NCBI RefSeq assembly: GCF_013449735.1
Contig: NZ_JACBNY010000004.1
Coordinates: 62,001-126,000, forward strand
Source of the DNA: Pseudolactococcus laudensis
GTDB taxonomy: Bacteria > Bacillota > Bacilli > Lactobacillales > Streptococcaceae
DNA length: 64,000 nucleotides
Direction of reading: 5' to 3'
A program made the position numbers and the translations under genes. Positions within the stretch are counted from its first letter, which is position 1; every line of letters begins with the position of its first letter. The notes beneath the pieces are model-generated. The model did no database searches. It had not been told where the DNA came from and worked only from the letters and a program-made list of their open reading frames with translations. Shown piece by piece: positions 1 through 8,661 of this stretch.

Positions 1-87
1 TCCCTTCATGATTATCAACTAATGACCCGTCAACTTACCAAGTTTCTCAAACAGAAATTTGGCAAGCGCTTACATTTTTTTGTATAG
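1..87 (+). CDS. 3' end of an unidentified CDS (partial)
   Basis: An open frame enters from the left edge and ends at a TAG at 85-87. The 28 visible residues finish in a basic and aromatic tail (KFLKQKFGKRLHFFV). This is too little to assign a family. The gene would converge with the leu operon. It is probably the C-terminus of a real gene because it runs to the window edge with ordinary codon use, but a chance frame is possible. Confidence 0.4.
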   Translation, partial: SLHDYQLMTRQLTKFLKQKFGKRLHFFV

Positions 88-236
88 GTTTATTATATCA
101 CTTTTTTGCCACTTTTCTATTACTTTTTTTATTTTAATCGAAAAAAATAATACCCTTAATCGCAATAGTAGCAAGGTTTTGTCGGATGTGTTTTACATTT
201 TAAGTTTATCTTGCTATGTTTTTTTATTAGAAAAAT

Positions 237-280
237 ATCAAAAAAAATAACAAAAACTCTCTATCAAAAGATAAAGAGTT
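237..280 (-). terminator. Terminator of the leu operon
   Basis: A hairpin with AACTCT/AGAGTT arms (255-260 and 275-280) is followed on the minus strand by a long T-rich tract (237-254). It lies just downstream of leuD, so the leucine operon ends here with no ilv genes following. Confidence 0.8.
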
Positions 281-292
281 TAGTTGGTCATT

Positions 293-883
293 TTATTGCC
301 AATAGGCTGGTCTTTGCTTCTCATAAGCGGTAATTAGTTCTTCATATTGTAACGTAATGCCAATATCATCAAGGCCATTGACAAGTTTTCGCTTCCATTC
401 CGCATCAATGTCAAAAGTAAAATCACCTTTTGATGTTTTGATGACTTGATGAGGCAAATCAATCTCAATCGTTTCATCTGGCGATAAAGCTGCTAGAATT
501 TCACGAGTTTCTATAGGTTGCACAATAGGGAGAATCCCATTTTTTAGCTCATTATTATAGTGAATATCGGAAAACGAACCAGCAATTACTGCGCGAAAAC
601 CATAATCCTTAATCGCCCAAGCCGCGTGTTCACGAGATGATCCAGAGCCAAAGTTATCCCCTGAAATCAAAATCGTTGCCTGACGATATTCCGGATGATT
701 GAGGATAAAGTCAGGGTTTTCTGCCTCACCATCACTCAGATAACGCCATTCAAAAAACATATTTTTACCAAAACCTGTTTTATCTGTTGCCTTCAAAAAC
801 TGTTTGGGAATGATTTGGTCGGTATCAATATTATCATTCATCAGTGGCACGGTTGTGCCTTTATAAACTGTAAATTTTTCCAT
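293..883 (-). CDS. leuD: 3-isopropylmalate dehydratase small subunit LeuD
   Basis: The 196-residue small subunit of isopropylmalate isomerase, which with LeuC converts 2-isopropylmalate to 3-isopropylmalate in leucine synthesis. The family motif [13 protein letters not shown] is at about residues 75-87, and the N-terminus has the usual NIDTDQIIP segment. Length is normal. Its ATG overlaps the leuC stop codon by one base (TAATG), so translation is probably coupled. It is the last gene of the operon before the terminator. Cytoplasmic. Assignment is secure. Confidence 0.97.
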   Translation of the reverse strand: MEKFTVYKGTTVPLMNDNIDTDQIIPKQFLKATDKTGFGKNMFFEWRYLSDGEAENPDFILNHPEYRQATILISGDNFGSGSSREHAAWAIKDYGFRAVIAGSFSDIHYNNELKNGILPIVQPIETREILAALSPDETIEIDLPHQVIKTSKGDFTFDIDAEWKRKLVNGLDDIGITLQYEELITAYEKQRPAYWQ

Positions 884-2256
884 TAGGCAAGCACCTCCCG
901 TGCGTCTACAAATTTGCCATTGATAGCAGCTAGAGCTGCCATGACCGGACTACAAAGGTGTGTCCGCGCGCCATGGCCTTGACGTCCCTCAAAGTTACGG
1001 TTGGACGTTGACGCACAATGAACGCCTTCTGGCAAATGGTCAGGGTTCATACCCAGACACATCGAACAACCAGGCTCACGCCATTCAAAGCCAGCATCTA
1101 TAAAGATTTTATCCAAACCGAGTGCTTCCGCCGCTTTTTTTACTGGGCGGCTGCCTGGCACGACAATAGCTGTCAGCTTATCAGAAATTTTGTGACCTTT
1201 GACGATCTCAGCAGCCAGTTGTAAGTCACTGAGACGGGCATTAGTACAAGATCCGATAAAGACATAACCTAGGTCAATATCACTTGGCTTACCGCCTGGT
1301 GTTAAATCCATATATTGATAAGCACGTTCATCATTGAAGTCTTTGATTTCTGGGAACGTTTCTGTAAATTCAATCCCCATTTCCGGGTTAGTTCCCCAAG
1401 TTACCATAGGCGCAAGTTTTGAGACATCAATCGTGATAACTTTATCATAGACGGCATCCTCATCAGACGGCAAAGTTTGCCAGTCTGCAATTGCTGCAGC
1501 CATATCTTTCGGTGCGAAATCACGACCAGTCACATAATCATACGTTTTTTGGTCTGGATTCATGAGCCCAATTTTTGAGCCAAATTCAATGGCCATATTA
1601 CAAATCGTCATGCGTTCTTCCATTTCAAGTGCCGCAATCGCCTCACCTGTATATTCAACAGCATAACCAACGCCAGCATCAACCCCATGCTTAGCAATCA
1701 AGGCTAGGATAAAATCCTTAGAATAAACCCCGTTAGCAGGTTTGCCAACAAAGTTAACTTTCATCTGTTTTGGTTTCACTTGCCAAAGTGTTTGTGTCGC
1801 AAAAACATGCTCAACTTCACTTGTGCCAATCCCAAAAGCAATAGCTCCAAAAGCCCCGTTTGTCGCTGTGTGAGAGTCACCACAAACAACAACCTTACCA
1901 GGTTGTGAATTTCCAGTCTCAGGTCCCACCATGTGAACAATCCCTTGACGAGATGACCCATGCGTCGCAGCATCAATCCCGAATTCTTCGACATTACGCG
2001 CTAACGTATCAATTTGATTTTTCGAAATCAAATCTGAGATATTAAAAATATCAACCGTCGGTACATTATGGTCAGTTGTCCCAAAAGTTAAATCCGGACG
2101 ACGAACTTTCCGACCAGCATCACGCAAGCCTTGAAAAGCTTGTGGGCTAGTGACTTCATGAATCATGTGGAAATCCACATAAAGCAGTTGTGGTTCACCA
2201 ACTTCACCCGTAATCACATGACGCTCCCAAAGTTTATCAAAAATTGTTTTTCCCAT
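883..2256 (-). CDS. leuC: 3-isopropylmalate dehydratase large subunit LeuC
   Basis: The 457-residue large subunit of isopropylmalate isomerase, an aconitase-family enzyme. The three [4Fe-4S] ligands are present as C337 (IGSCTNAR), C397 and C400 (PGCSMC). The substrate-binding motifs VCGDSHT and GTSEVEH also match the family. A short gap separates it from the upstream DUF1294 gene, and it overlaps leuD. Cytoplasmic and oxygen-sensitive as a class. Assignment is secure. Confidence 0.97.
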   Translation of the reverse strand: MGKTIFDKLWERHVITGEVGEPQLLYVDFHMIHEVTSPQAFQGLRDAGRKVRRPDLTFGTTDHNVPTVDIFNISDLISKNQIDTLARNVEEFGIDAATHGSSRQGIVHMVGPETGNSQPGKVVVCGDSHTATNGAFGAIAFGIGTSEVEHVFATQTLWQVKPKQMKVNFVGKPANGVYSKDFILALIAKHGVDAGVGYAVEYTGEAIAALEMEERMTICNMAIEFGSKIGLMNPDQKTYDYVTGRDFAPKDMAAAIADWQTLPSDEDAVYDKVITIDVSKLAPMVTWGTNPEMGIEFTETFPEIKDFNDERAYQYMDLTPGGKPSDIDLGYVFIGSCTNARLSDLQLAAEIVKGHKISDKLTAIVVPGSRPVKKAAEALGLDKIFIDAGFEWREPGCSMCLGMNPDHLPEGVHCASTSNRNFEGRQGHGARTHLCSPVMAALAAINGKFVDAREVLA

Positions 2257-2292
2257 AAAATACTTCCTTCTATTTAACTAACGCAACATCAT

Positions 2293-2565
2293 TTACTTTT
2301 TTAAGATGAACACGATGACCAAAATATCCAGTATCACACCTAACCACCAAACGACTTGGAAATACCATTTTCTCGTTTTATGGTGGCAAATGTGTGCTGA
2401 AATAATAGCTCCGATACCCCCAAACATGAAGGATGAGAATAACAAAGTCTTTTCGCTAATTCGCCAGAGCCCACGCTTGGCACGACGTTTGTCTTCAGTA
2501 TAGAGCCCGAAAACCACCAAATTCCAAAGAATAAGTAAGCCTATTAAAACATTTTTTATCATCAT
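2293..2565 (-). CDS. DUF1294 small membrane protein in the leu operon
   Basis: A 90-residue DUF1294 protein with three hydrophobic segments (about residues 4-22, 42-60 and 70-88) and a basic cytoplasmic stretch (EDKRRAKRGLWRI). Its start overlaps the leuB stop by 4 bp, so it is translated with the operon. A small ORF at this position between leuB and leuC is also known from the Lactococcus lactis leucine operon. Function is unknown; nothing in the sequence suggests catalysis. Confidence 0.85.
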   Translation of the reverse strand: MMIKNVLIGLLILWNLVVFGLYTEDKRRAKRGLWRISEKTLLFSSFMFGGIGAIISAHICHHKTRKWYFQVVWWLGVILDILVIVFILKK

Positions 2566-3611
2566 AAATTAGCAATAATCGCTGCTGTCATTTCTGATAA
2601 ACTCGCTGTGCCGCCCAAATCTTTTGTTAAAACACCTTCTAGTAATGTTTTATTGACTGCATTTTCAATGTACTGAGCCCCAGCTGTTGCTTCAAAACTT
2701 TCACGTAACATCATAGCCACTGACAAAATCATAGAGATTGGATTAGCAATGCCTAACCCCGCTATATCAGGCGCTGAGCCGTGGATCGGTTCATAAAGAC
2801 TGGGACCATTAGCCGCATGAGAGGCAGAGGGCATAACGCCTAAAGTACCTGGGAGCACGCTTGATTCATCTGATAAGATGTCGCCAAATAGGTTTTCTGT
2901 GACAATGACGTCAAAATCGCTAGGATTAGTAATCATTTTCATAGCAAGGCTGTCAACAAGTGCATGCTCAAGAATCACATCTGGATACTCTTTTGCGACA
3001 TCCTCAGCGACGATACGCCAGAGTTTCGAAGTCGCAAGCACGTTTTGTTTATCAACTGAGGTCACTTTCTTACCACGACCACGCGCAATCTCAAAAGCAA
3101 TCTTGATAATTCGCTCAATTTCTTCATATGTGTAGTCATTAATGTCACGCGCACTACGGTCATTCAAGGTATGTTCACCGAAGTAGATACCACCAGTCAA
3201 CTCACGGACAACCACAAAGTCAACCCCTTCAATAATTTCTGGTTTAAGGGGTGACAAGTGTTTGAGGGCTTCAAAAATTTGTACGGGTCTGATATTGGCA
3301 AACAGACCTAATGCTTTACGTAGGGCGAGCAAGCCTTGCTCTGGTCGAACTGCTGCTTCATTGTATTGTGGGCCACCAATGGCTGCTAAGAGAATCGCAT
3401 CAGCCTCTTTTGCAGTCGCTAAGGTTGCTTCTGGCAATGGATGTCCTTCAACATCAATGGCCGCACCGCCAAAGTGTTGCGCATCTACTGTATAGTCAAA
3501 ATTAATTTTCGGTGCAACAGCTGCTAAAACTTCCAGACCCGCTGCCATGATTTCTGGTCCAATCCCATCACCTGCTAAGGTTACAATTTTTTTTGTCATG
3601 TTTCTTTTCAT
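2562..3611 (-). CDS. leuB: 3-isopropylmalate dehydrogenase LeuB
   Basis: An NAD-dependent oxidative decarboxylase acting on 3-isopropylmalate. Visible family features are the N-terminal GDGIGPEI motif, the substrate arginines in the RPEQGLLALRK region, the VVRELTGGIYFGE segment and the NLFGDILSDESS motif. The long reading is 349 residues. A second ATG four codons in (3599) gives MTKKIVTLAGDG, the more usual family start, and neither ATG has a strong Shine-Dalgarno. It lies between leuA and the DUF1294 gene. Confidence 0.96.
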   Translation of the reverse strand: MKRNMTKKIVTLAGDGIGPEIMAAGLEVLAAVAPKINFDYTVDAQHFGGAAIDVEGHPLPEATLATAKEADAILLAAIGGPQYNEAAVRPEQGLLALRKALGLFANIRPVQIFEALKHLSPLKPEIIEGVDFVVVRELTGGIYFGEHTLNDRSARDINDYTYEEIERIIKIAFEIARGRGKKVTSVDKQNVLATSKLWRIVAEDVAKEYPDVILEHALVDSLAMKMITNPSDFDVIVTENLFGDILSDESSVLPGTLGVMPSASHAANGPSLYEPIHGSAPDIAGLGIANPISMILSVAMMLRESFEATAGAQYIENAVNKTLLEGVLTKDLGGTASLSEMTAAIIANL

Positions 3612-3647
3612 TCTTTCTACCTATAAGGAGACTTAGCTTACACTATC

Positions 3648-5213
3648 TTAGTCTTCTGGATTTGCTTTTTCAGAAATTTTTCTAGTAATAATCCCTGCAT
3701 TTTCACGTTGAACCAAAGTGTTGGCATTAGCATAGGCGATAGCACTCGCCCGTAAGACATCAAAATCAAGTCCATTAGCATTGAAGATTGTGCCCGTGTC
3801 ATTATTTTCAACAGTAACATGCACTTCTGCCTGAGCATCAATCCCTTCAGTTACTGCGATAATATTATAACTATCGAGTTTAACAGACTGATTGAAGAAT
3901 TGATCGATAGCATTGAAGGTTGCCTCTACCGAGCCACTACCATTAGCAGTTGTTTCGATAATTTCTTCCCCTTCATTTTTCAAGCTAATGGTCACCGTTT
4001 GTGTGCCATCATCATTAGAACTGATGAACAGGTTATCAAATTGGAAACCTTCTGGATTTTCTACTGTCGTTCCAGCGACTAATGCACGAATATCAGCATC
4101 AGTGATCTCATGTTTCTTGTCAGCCAGAACCTTAAATTTAGAAAAGAGCTCTTTCATATCATCTTCTGTTACCTCGTCAAAGCCAAGATCCTGAAGTTTC
4201 GTCACAAAAGCATGACGACCTGACAGTTTACCCAATGGCAGAGAGTTTTTCTTAACCCCAACCAGTTCAGGGGTGATGATTTCATAGGTTTCAGGATTTT
4301 TAAGAACGCCGTCTTGATGAATACCAGACTCGTGTGCAAAAGCGTTACCACCAATAACTGCCTTATTTTTCGGAACTGGAATCCCTGAAAAACGCGAAAC
4401 CATTTCAGATGTTGCAAAAGTTTCACTAAGGACAATATCTGATGATGCTTGGTAGTAATCCTCCCGAATTTTAAGTGCAACCGCAACTTCTTCTAATGCT
4501 ACGTTACCTGCTCGCTCTCCGATCCCATTGATCGTACCTTCGACACGACCCGCGCCACCTTTGATTGCTGCCAAAGTATTGGCTGTCGCCATTCCAAGGT
4601 CATCGTGACAATGGGGGGTGAAGATGATGTCTCGATCAGATGTGACATTTTCAATCAAGAATTTGAAGGTCTCATAATATTCCGTCGGTGTTGTGTAGCC
4701 GACTGTATCGGGGATATTGATGTAGGTTGCCCCCGCATTCACCGCTGCTTGAACTGCTTTGAGGAGGAAGTCTTTCTCCGTCCGCGTCGCATCTTCTGGT
4801 GAAAATTCAACAATATCAACGAGACTTCTAGCATACGTTACATGTTCCGTGATTGATGCAATAACTTCATCCGGTGTCTTTTTAAGTTTATACTGCATAT
4901 GGACTGGACTTGTCGCGATAAAAACATGAATCTGTGGATATTTGGCATTTTTCAAGGCATCATAAGCTGCATCAATATCTGATTTGACAGCCCGAGCCAG
5001 ACCTGTCACTGACGTTTTCGTTAAGGTATCCGCGATTTGTTTGACTGCTTCAAATGAGTCAGGACTAGCTGCAGGAAAACCTGCTTCAATGGCTGAGATG
5101 CCCCATTTTTCAAGTTGTTTGGCAATGGCAACTTTTTCTTTAATTGAAAAGTTGACGCCTGGTGTTTGTTCCCCATCCCGAAGGCTAGTGTCTAAAAATT
5201 CTATTTTACGCAT
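3648..5213 (-). CDS. leuA: 2-isopropylmalate synthase LeuA
   Basis: The 521-residue first enzyme of leucine synthesis, condensing acetyl-CoA with 2-oxoisovalerate. The N-terminal TIM-barrel motif LRDGEQTPGVNFS and the metal-binding HCHDDLGMA are present. The C-terminal third is the LeuA dimerisation/allosteric domain that binds leucine in this family. The start is preceded by AAGGAGAA, which lies at the very edge of a 148-bp repeat. First structural gene after the attenuator. Confidence 0.97.
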   Translation of the reverse strand: MRKIEFLDTSLRDGEQTPGVNFSIKEKVAIAKQLEKWGISAIEAGFPAASPDSFEAVKQIADTLTKTSVTGLARAVKSDIDAAYDALKNAKYPQIHVFIATSPVHMQYKLKKTPDEVIASITEHVTYARSLVDIVEFSPEDATRTEKDFLLKAVQAAVNAGATYINIPDTVGYTTPTEYYETFKFLIENVTSDRDIIFTPHCHDDLGMATANTLAAIKGGAGRVEGTINGIGERAGNVALEEVAVALKIREDYYQASSDIVLSETFATSEMVSRFSGIPVPKNKAVIGGNAFAHESGIHQDGVLKNPETYEIITPELVGVKKNSLPLGKLSGRHAFVTKLQDLGFDEVTEDDMKELFSKFKVLADKKHEITDADIRALVAGTTVENPEGFQFDNLFISSNDDGTQTVTISLKNEGEEIIETTANGSGSVEATFNAIDQFFNQSVKLDSYNIIAVTEGIDAQAEVHVTVENNDTGTIFNANGLDFDVLRASAIAYANANTLVQRENAGIITRKISEKANPED

Positions 5214-5223
5214 AATATTCTCC

Positions 5224-5371
5224 TTATTTAAGATGTTGAGGCGACTGCTTTGGTGTGTAGAATTCTTTTCCGCGACGAGTAATCGCAGGAGTGAATTAGG
5301 AAAAGGCGTAAACGAACAACGTTCGTGCGTACTTTTATCTATTTTCCTAACACCAAGGAGCCGAAACTCAA
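5224..5371 (-). repeat. Structured 148-bp repeat, leuA-proximal copy
   Basis: First of two near-identical tandem units between the leu attenuator and leuA. On the transcribed strand it can fold into a multi-arm RNA: TTGAG/CTCAA at the base, TTGGTGT/ACACCAA next, then a 9-bp arm TTAGGAAAA/TTTTCCTAA holding an ACGAAC/GTTCGT hairpin, and a side arm around GCGA/TCGC. The end of the unit abuts the leuA Shine-Dalgarno. It could be a cis-regulatory RNA or a MITE-like element. I do not recognise it. Confidence 0.75.
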
Positions 5372-5519
5372 TTATTTAAGATGTTGAGGCGACTGTTTTG
5401 GTGTGTAGAATTCTTTTCCGCGACAAGTAATCGCAGGAGTGAATTAGGAAAAGGCGTAAACGAACAACGTTCGTGCGTCCTTTTATCTATTTTCCTAACA
5501 CCAAGGAACCGAAATTAAA
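5372..5519 (-). repeat. Structured 148-bp repeat, distal copy
   Basis: Second unit, directly abutting the first with a period of 148 bp and only a handful of substitutions. The inner arms (TTGGTGT/ACACCAA, TTAGGAAAA/TTTTCCTAA, ACGAAC/GTTCGT) are fully conserved. The changes fall mainly in loops and in the outer base, where TTGAG has become TTAAT. It lies about 30 bp downstream of the leu attenuator on the minus strand. Confidence 0.75.
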
Positions 5520-5551
5520 TTAAATTGTCTAATAATAGTTGGTAAAAGAAA

Positions 5552-5578
5552 AGCGTCTCACTTATTAAGCAAGACGCT
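5552..5578 (-). terminator. leu operon attenuator terminator
   Basis: On the minus strand, arms AGCGTCT and AGACGCT enclose a 13-nt loop and are followed by TTTCTTTT. It lies downstream of the leucine-rich leader peptide. Upstream sequences TGTCCT/AGGACA and TAAGAG/CTCTTA give alternative pairings, as expected for attenuation. Confidence 0.8.
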
Positions 5579-5636
5579 GAACCTGTCCTACTTGATGAAT
5601 GAACGCCAAACAGGACACAACAGTAAGAGTAATCTC

Positions 5637-5687
5637 TTAGCGTGTGCCCTTCACCAACAATCGCAAGTTTGTGTTTGACGTTTTCAT
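5637..5687 (-). CDS. Leucine leader peptide (16 aa)
   Basis: A short frame reading MKTSNTNLRLLVKGTR and ending at TAA. Three Leu codons (all TTG) lie within four codons, followed downstream by alternative hairpins and a terminator. This is the classical design of leucine-codon-dependent attenuation and fits the leu/phe leader RNA class known from Lactobacillales. A weak AGAAAGG lies about 16 nt before the ATG. Ribosome stalling at the TTG codons would favour antitermination when Leu-tRNA is scarce. Confidence 0.8.
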   Translation of the reverse strand: MKTSNTNLRLLVKGTR

Positions 5688-5739
5688 TCAATCAACCGTA
5701 GAACCTTTCTTATTTTTATTATAGTTTATCGTTTTATAA

Positions 5740-5787
5740 GACACTTGTCAAGGAAAAAGCAGAAAAATTTTGAATTGTTAGATAATT
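5740..5787 (-). promoter_or_regulatory. leu operon promoter with upstream CodY-like box
   Basis: A TTGACA -35 (5746-5751) is followed after 17 nt by a weak -10 (TAAACT). Just upstream, 5773-5787 reads AATTGTTAGATAATT, a 12/15 match to the CodY consensus AATTTTCWGAAAATT. CodY control of leu genes is known in L. lactis; binding at this site is inferred. Confidence 0.55.
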
Positions 5788-5807
5788 CCTAGCTTATTTC
5801 AATTGCC

Positions 5808-6986
5808 TTACCAACTGCCAGAGGCACCACCACCTGATGAGAACCCACCACCGCCACCAAATCCAGTCCAAGTATCATTACCAGAATTTGAATCGGAGTT
5901 ATCATGATCAGCAAAAGCCGTTTGAGGTGCAGCTACTGGATAGAGCAAAGTACCATAATAATAACCGCGCCAGAATCTATCGTGTCTGAAACTATCATTC
6001 ATGTCATTAAAATCATGATAACGTCTGCTAGGTTTCTTTTTCGTGATTCTAAGCGCCATCTCCTCTTGTTCACGAGGCTTACGGTCTTCCTTATATTGTG
6101 CATCCCCTTGCTTGATCAAAGCATCATGCCATTTAAAATTGTCAAGGAACATCTGAACATTTTCAATCGTTGGGGGTAATTTTGTTTCATTAAAAGCATC
6201 TGCTAAACTTTCATCTGAAATATATAAGCGTTCTTTCTCAGCGTAAAAACCAAGTTCTAACTCTAAAATTGATAAGACTAAGGCACGGTGCTTTTTAAGG
6301 TAGCGTTTTTTGGCAAATTTCCGCCAACTGTTTACACTAAAAAAACTGATGCCACCGCCTAATAAGGCGATAACTGTTCCTAGACCAAATGTTTTCAAAT
6401 TTGCTAAACGCTTGGCATGCGCTGCCTCTGACTTGGCAATTCGAACACCTAATGATTTAGCAAATGCCTCTTGTGACTGTGGTAATACAACATCCTGACC
6501 TACAAGCGCAATCATGTTCTCTGTTATCGTCTCAATCGCTTCACCATAATTGTTTGAACGTAGCATCCTTGTCACATTATCCGTATAAACCCATTTTTTG
6601 ATGTTGTCTTCATTGACATATTTAGTCTTTTCCCAGCCATCTCCTAATTGAATGCGATACTCATGATCTTTAATCGAAATGAGAAACAGAACCCCTAAAT
6701 TATGCTGACTGTCACCTATCTGTTTTTTATTGAAAATATCGCGCGCATAATCTTCAACATCATCCCCTTTGAGCGATTCAACCGTCATAATGGCATACTC
6801 CAGATGCGCCATTTCACCAGATTTTGTTTGACTCATCACAAGCACGTTCAACATCTCATTCAAATTTTGAACTTGTGATTGATTTAAGACTCCCGCATCA
6901 TCTTTGACATAGTTCGCCTCAGCATGAGCAACTGTCACACCAAAAGTCATGACTACCATCGTTAATAGCACCAACATTTTTTTCAT
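5808..6986 (-). CDS. TPM-domain (YgcG-like) membrane protein
   Basis: A 392-residue protein with a signal peptide (about residues 1-22, ending AHAEA) and an extracytoplasmic TPM_phosphatase domain (about 25-170, starting NYVKDDAGVLNQSQ). A single membrane helix (about 198-220, LGTVIALLGGGISFF) precedes a charged cytoplasmic region. The C-terminus ends in a Gly/Ser-rich tail (GFGGGGGFSSGGGASGSW), as in YgcG-family proteins. The start has a good SD (AAAGGGACG). The function of such proteins is poorly known; proposed roles are in membrane-protein quality control. Confidence 0.85.
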   Translation of the reverse strand: MKKMLVLLTMVVMTFGVTVAHAEANYVKDDAGVLNQSQVQNLNEMLNVLVMSQTKSGEMAHLEYAIMTVESLKGDDVEDYARDIFNKKQIGDSQHNLGVLFLISIKDHEYRIQLGDGWEKTKYVNEDNIKKWVYTDNVTRMLRSNNYGEAIETITENMIALVGQDVVLPQSQEAFAKSLGVRIAKSEAAHAKRLANLKTFGLGTVIALLGGGISFFSVNSWRKFAKKRYLKKHRALVLSILELELGFYAEKERLYISDESLADAFNETKLPPTIENVQMFLDNFKWHDALIKQGDAQYKEDRKPREQEEMALRITKKKPSRRYHDFNDMNDSFRHDRFWRGYYYGTLLYPVAAPQTAFADHDNSDSNSGNDTWTGFGGGGGFSSGGGASGSW

Positions 6987-7108
6987 AGACCGTCCCTTTT
7001 AGTTTCCTTTTTTGATTTGTAACTCGCTCATAGCTTGTGATATAGCGATAGCATGGATATGATTACCTAAAGTTTAACAATTTCTCATGATAAACGCAAC
7101 AATAAAAA

Positions 7109-7148
7109 AACTCCTCTTATTAACTTTATACGTTAAGTAAGAGAAGTT
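7109..7148 (-). terminator. Terminator after the AatB-like operon
   Basis: A long imperfect hairpin with AACTCCTCTTA-type arms and A/T runs on both sides. It sits just downstream of the binding-protein gene and could act in both directions. Confidence 0.75.
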
Positions 7149-7163
7149 TTTTTTAGTTATTTT

Positions 7164-7982
7164 TTATTTTCCTGGATAAACATCTTCAGAGAACCATTTT
7201 TCAGAGATTTTCTGGAATTCACCGTCCGCGTGCAGTTCTTTAAAAGCTTTGTTGATACTATCAACTAATTCTTTATCTGATTTGCGTGCGCCAACTGCAA
7301 AATTTTCCGAATCATAACCAGTTGACAGGATATTATAGTCCTTAATCTCACCATTTTTAGTCAGATAATAATTCGCGTAAACATTATCAATCAACAAGCC
7401 GTCAATGCGGTCAGCTTTTAAGTCTAGTAAAGCTGAGTTAAAATCATCGTATAGCGTCGCATCATTGTCTTTGACAATGTCCATAAGAATCTTAGGTTGT
7501 TTGGTAAAGGCATCATAGCCTGAAGACCCTTGTTGAGCACCTAGAGCTTTGTTTTTCATACCTGCAACATCGTCAATTTTACTTGATTTTTTAGTCACGA
7601 GTACTTGTTCATTTTTCATGTAAGGATTGGTAAATAGAACTTTTTTCTCACGTTCTTTAGTCACGGAATAACCATTCCAGATAAGATCAATTGAGCCATT
7701 TTTTAGCTCAGTTTCCTTCATATCCCAATCAATCGGCTGCATCTTAACTTTGACATCATATTTTTTAAAAACAGCATTGGCGAGATCAATATCAAAACCA
7801 ACATTTTTCCCGTTTTCATCTTTGAATCCCATCGGAACAAACGTATTATCAAAACCAATCACGACTTCTTTTTTCTTTTGAATCTCAGGCCAGCTATCTT
7901 TTTCAGTCTTTTGAGTGCAAGCCGCTAATGTTACAAAAGCTGTTAAAACAGCTACCATCCCTAAAAGTTTTTTCAAGTTCAT
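7164..7982 (-). CDS. Amino-acid ABC transporter binding lipoprotein (AatB-like)
   Basis: A 272-residue family 3 solute-binding protein with a lipoprotein signal peptide whose lipobox is LAAC (Cys at about residue 22). The segment WNGYSVTKEREKKVLFTNPYMKNEQVLV is typical of the streptococcal AatB / polar amino-acid subgroup. SD AGGAG precedes the ATG. It is the last gene of a permease-ATPase-binding protein operon. Cystine or a polar amino acid is a likely substrate, but specificity cannot be read from the sequence. Confidence 0.9.
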   Translation of the reverse strand: MNLKKLLGMVAVLTAFVTLAACTQKTEKDSWPEIQKKKEVVIGFDNTFVPMGFKDENGKNVGFDIDLANAVFKKYDVKVKMQPIDWDMKETELKNGSIDLIWNGYSVTKEREKKVLFTNPYMKNEQVLVTKKSSKIDDVAGMKNKALGAQQGSSGYDAFTKQPKILMDIVKDNDATLYDDFNSALLDLKADRIDGLLIDNVYANYYLTKNGEIKDYNILSTGYDSENFAVGARKSDKELVDSINKAFKELHADGEFQKISEKWFSEDVYPGK

Positions 7983-8017
7983 TTACGTCATTTCTCCTAA
8001 AATTTATTTAACTGAAA

Positions 8018-8653
8018 TCAGTCTAATTTAGCATTAACCTTGATGATAGTATCCGCGATTTTCTCGGCAAAATCCATATCGTGGGTGACAACGATTTGTG
8101 TCATGCCCAATTTTTTATTTTCCAAAATGAGATTGGCTACTTGATCTCGCAAGGCAGGGTCAAGAGCTGAGGTTGGTTCATCATAGCCGATAATTTTAGG
8201 ATCAATCATCATGGCACGAGCTAGTGCAACCCGTTGCTTTTGCCCACCTGATAAACTAAAGGGATAGGCATTTTTTTGCTCGATAACTTCCAAGTTACTC
8301 AAAAGTTCCTCAGCTTTAGCAATTGCTATATCTTTTGAGACTTGCATGGTTTTCATAGGTGAGAGAATAAGATTCTCTAATACTGTCATATGTGGAAAAA
8401 GCTGAAAATCTTGAAAAACGAATCCTAGTAGATTTCGAGTAATCAGTGCGTCTAGCTCAACTGTCTCACCGTCAAAAATAACTTGTCCAGCATCTATCGT
8501 TTCAAGACCGGCAAGCATTCTTAACAAGGTTGTTTTACCGCCACCTGAAGGACCGGCAATGGCGACAACTTCGCCACTTGTGATAGTCAAATCAAAACCA
8601 TCAAAAATCACTTTGTCACCAAATTTTTTAGTAATATTTTTTAATTCTAGCAT
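8018..8653 (-). CDS. Amino-acid ABC transporter ATP-binding protein
   Basis: A 211-residue ATPase of the polar amino-acid uptake family. Walker A is GPSGGGKTT (about residues 34-42), the signature is LSGGQKQR, Walker B is IIGYDEPTSALD and the H-loop is VVTHD. The IIGYDEP Walker B has a Tyr where Phe is usual. SD AGGAGG precedes the ATG. It lies between its permease and binding-protein genes. Confidence 0.95.
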   Translation of the reverse strand: MLELKNITKKFGDKVIFDGFDLTITSGEVVAIAGPSGGGKTTLLRMLAGLETIDAGQVIFDGETVELDALITRNLLGFVFQDFQLFPHMTVLENLILSPMKTMQVSKDIAIAKAEELLSNLEVIEQKNAYPFSLSGGQKQRVALARAMMIDPKIIGYDEPTSALDPALRDQVANLILENKKLGMTQIVVTHDMDFAEKIADTIIKVNAKLD

Positions 8654-8661
8654 CTGACCTC

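Noticed and set aside
61-74. cre-like GGCAAGCGCTTACA
   Set aside because: It matches the CcpA consensus well, but lies inside the end of the partial coding frame with no promoter after it.
59-250. 63-codon plus-strand frame starting TTG
   Set aside because: It overlaps the end of the left-edge gene, has no SD, and is composed of low-complexity AT-rich hydrophobic codons. Probably chance.
5224-5519. T-box or SAM riboswitch before leuA
   Set aside because: No T-box AGGGTGGNACCGCG sequence and no SAM-aptamer landmarks; the fold is different.
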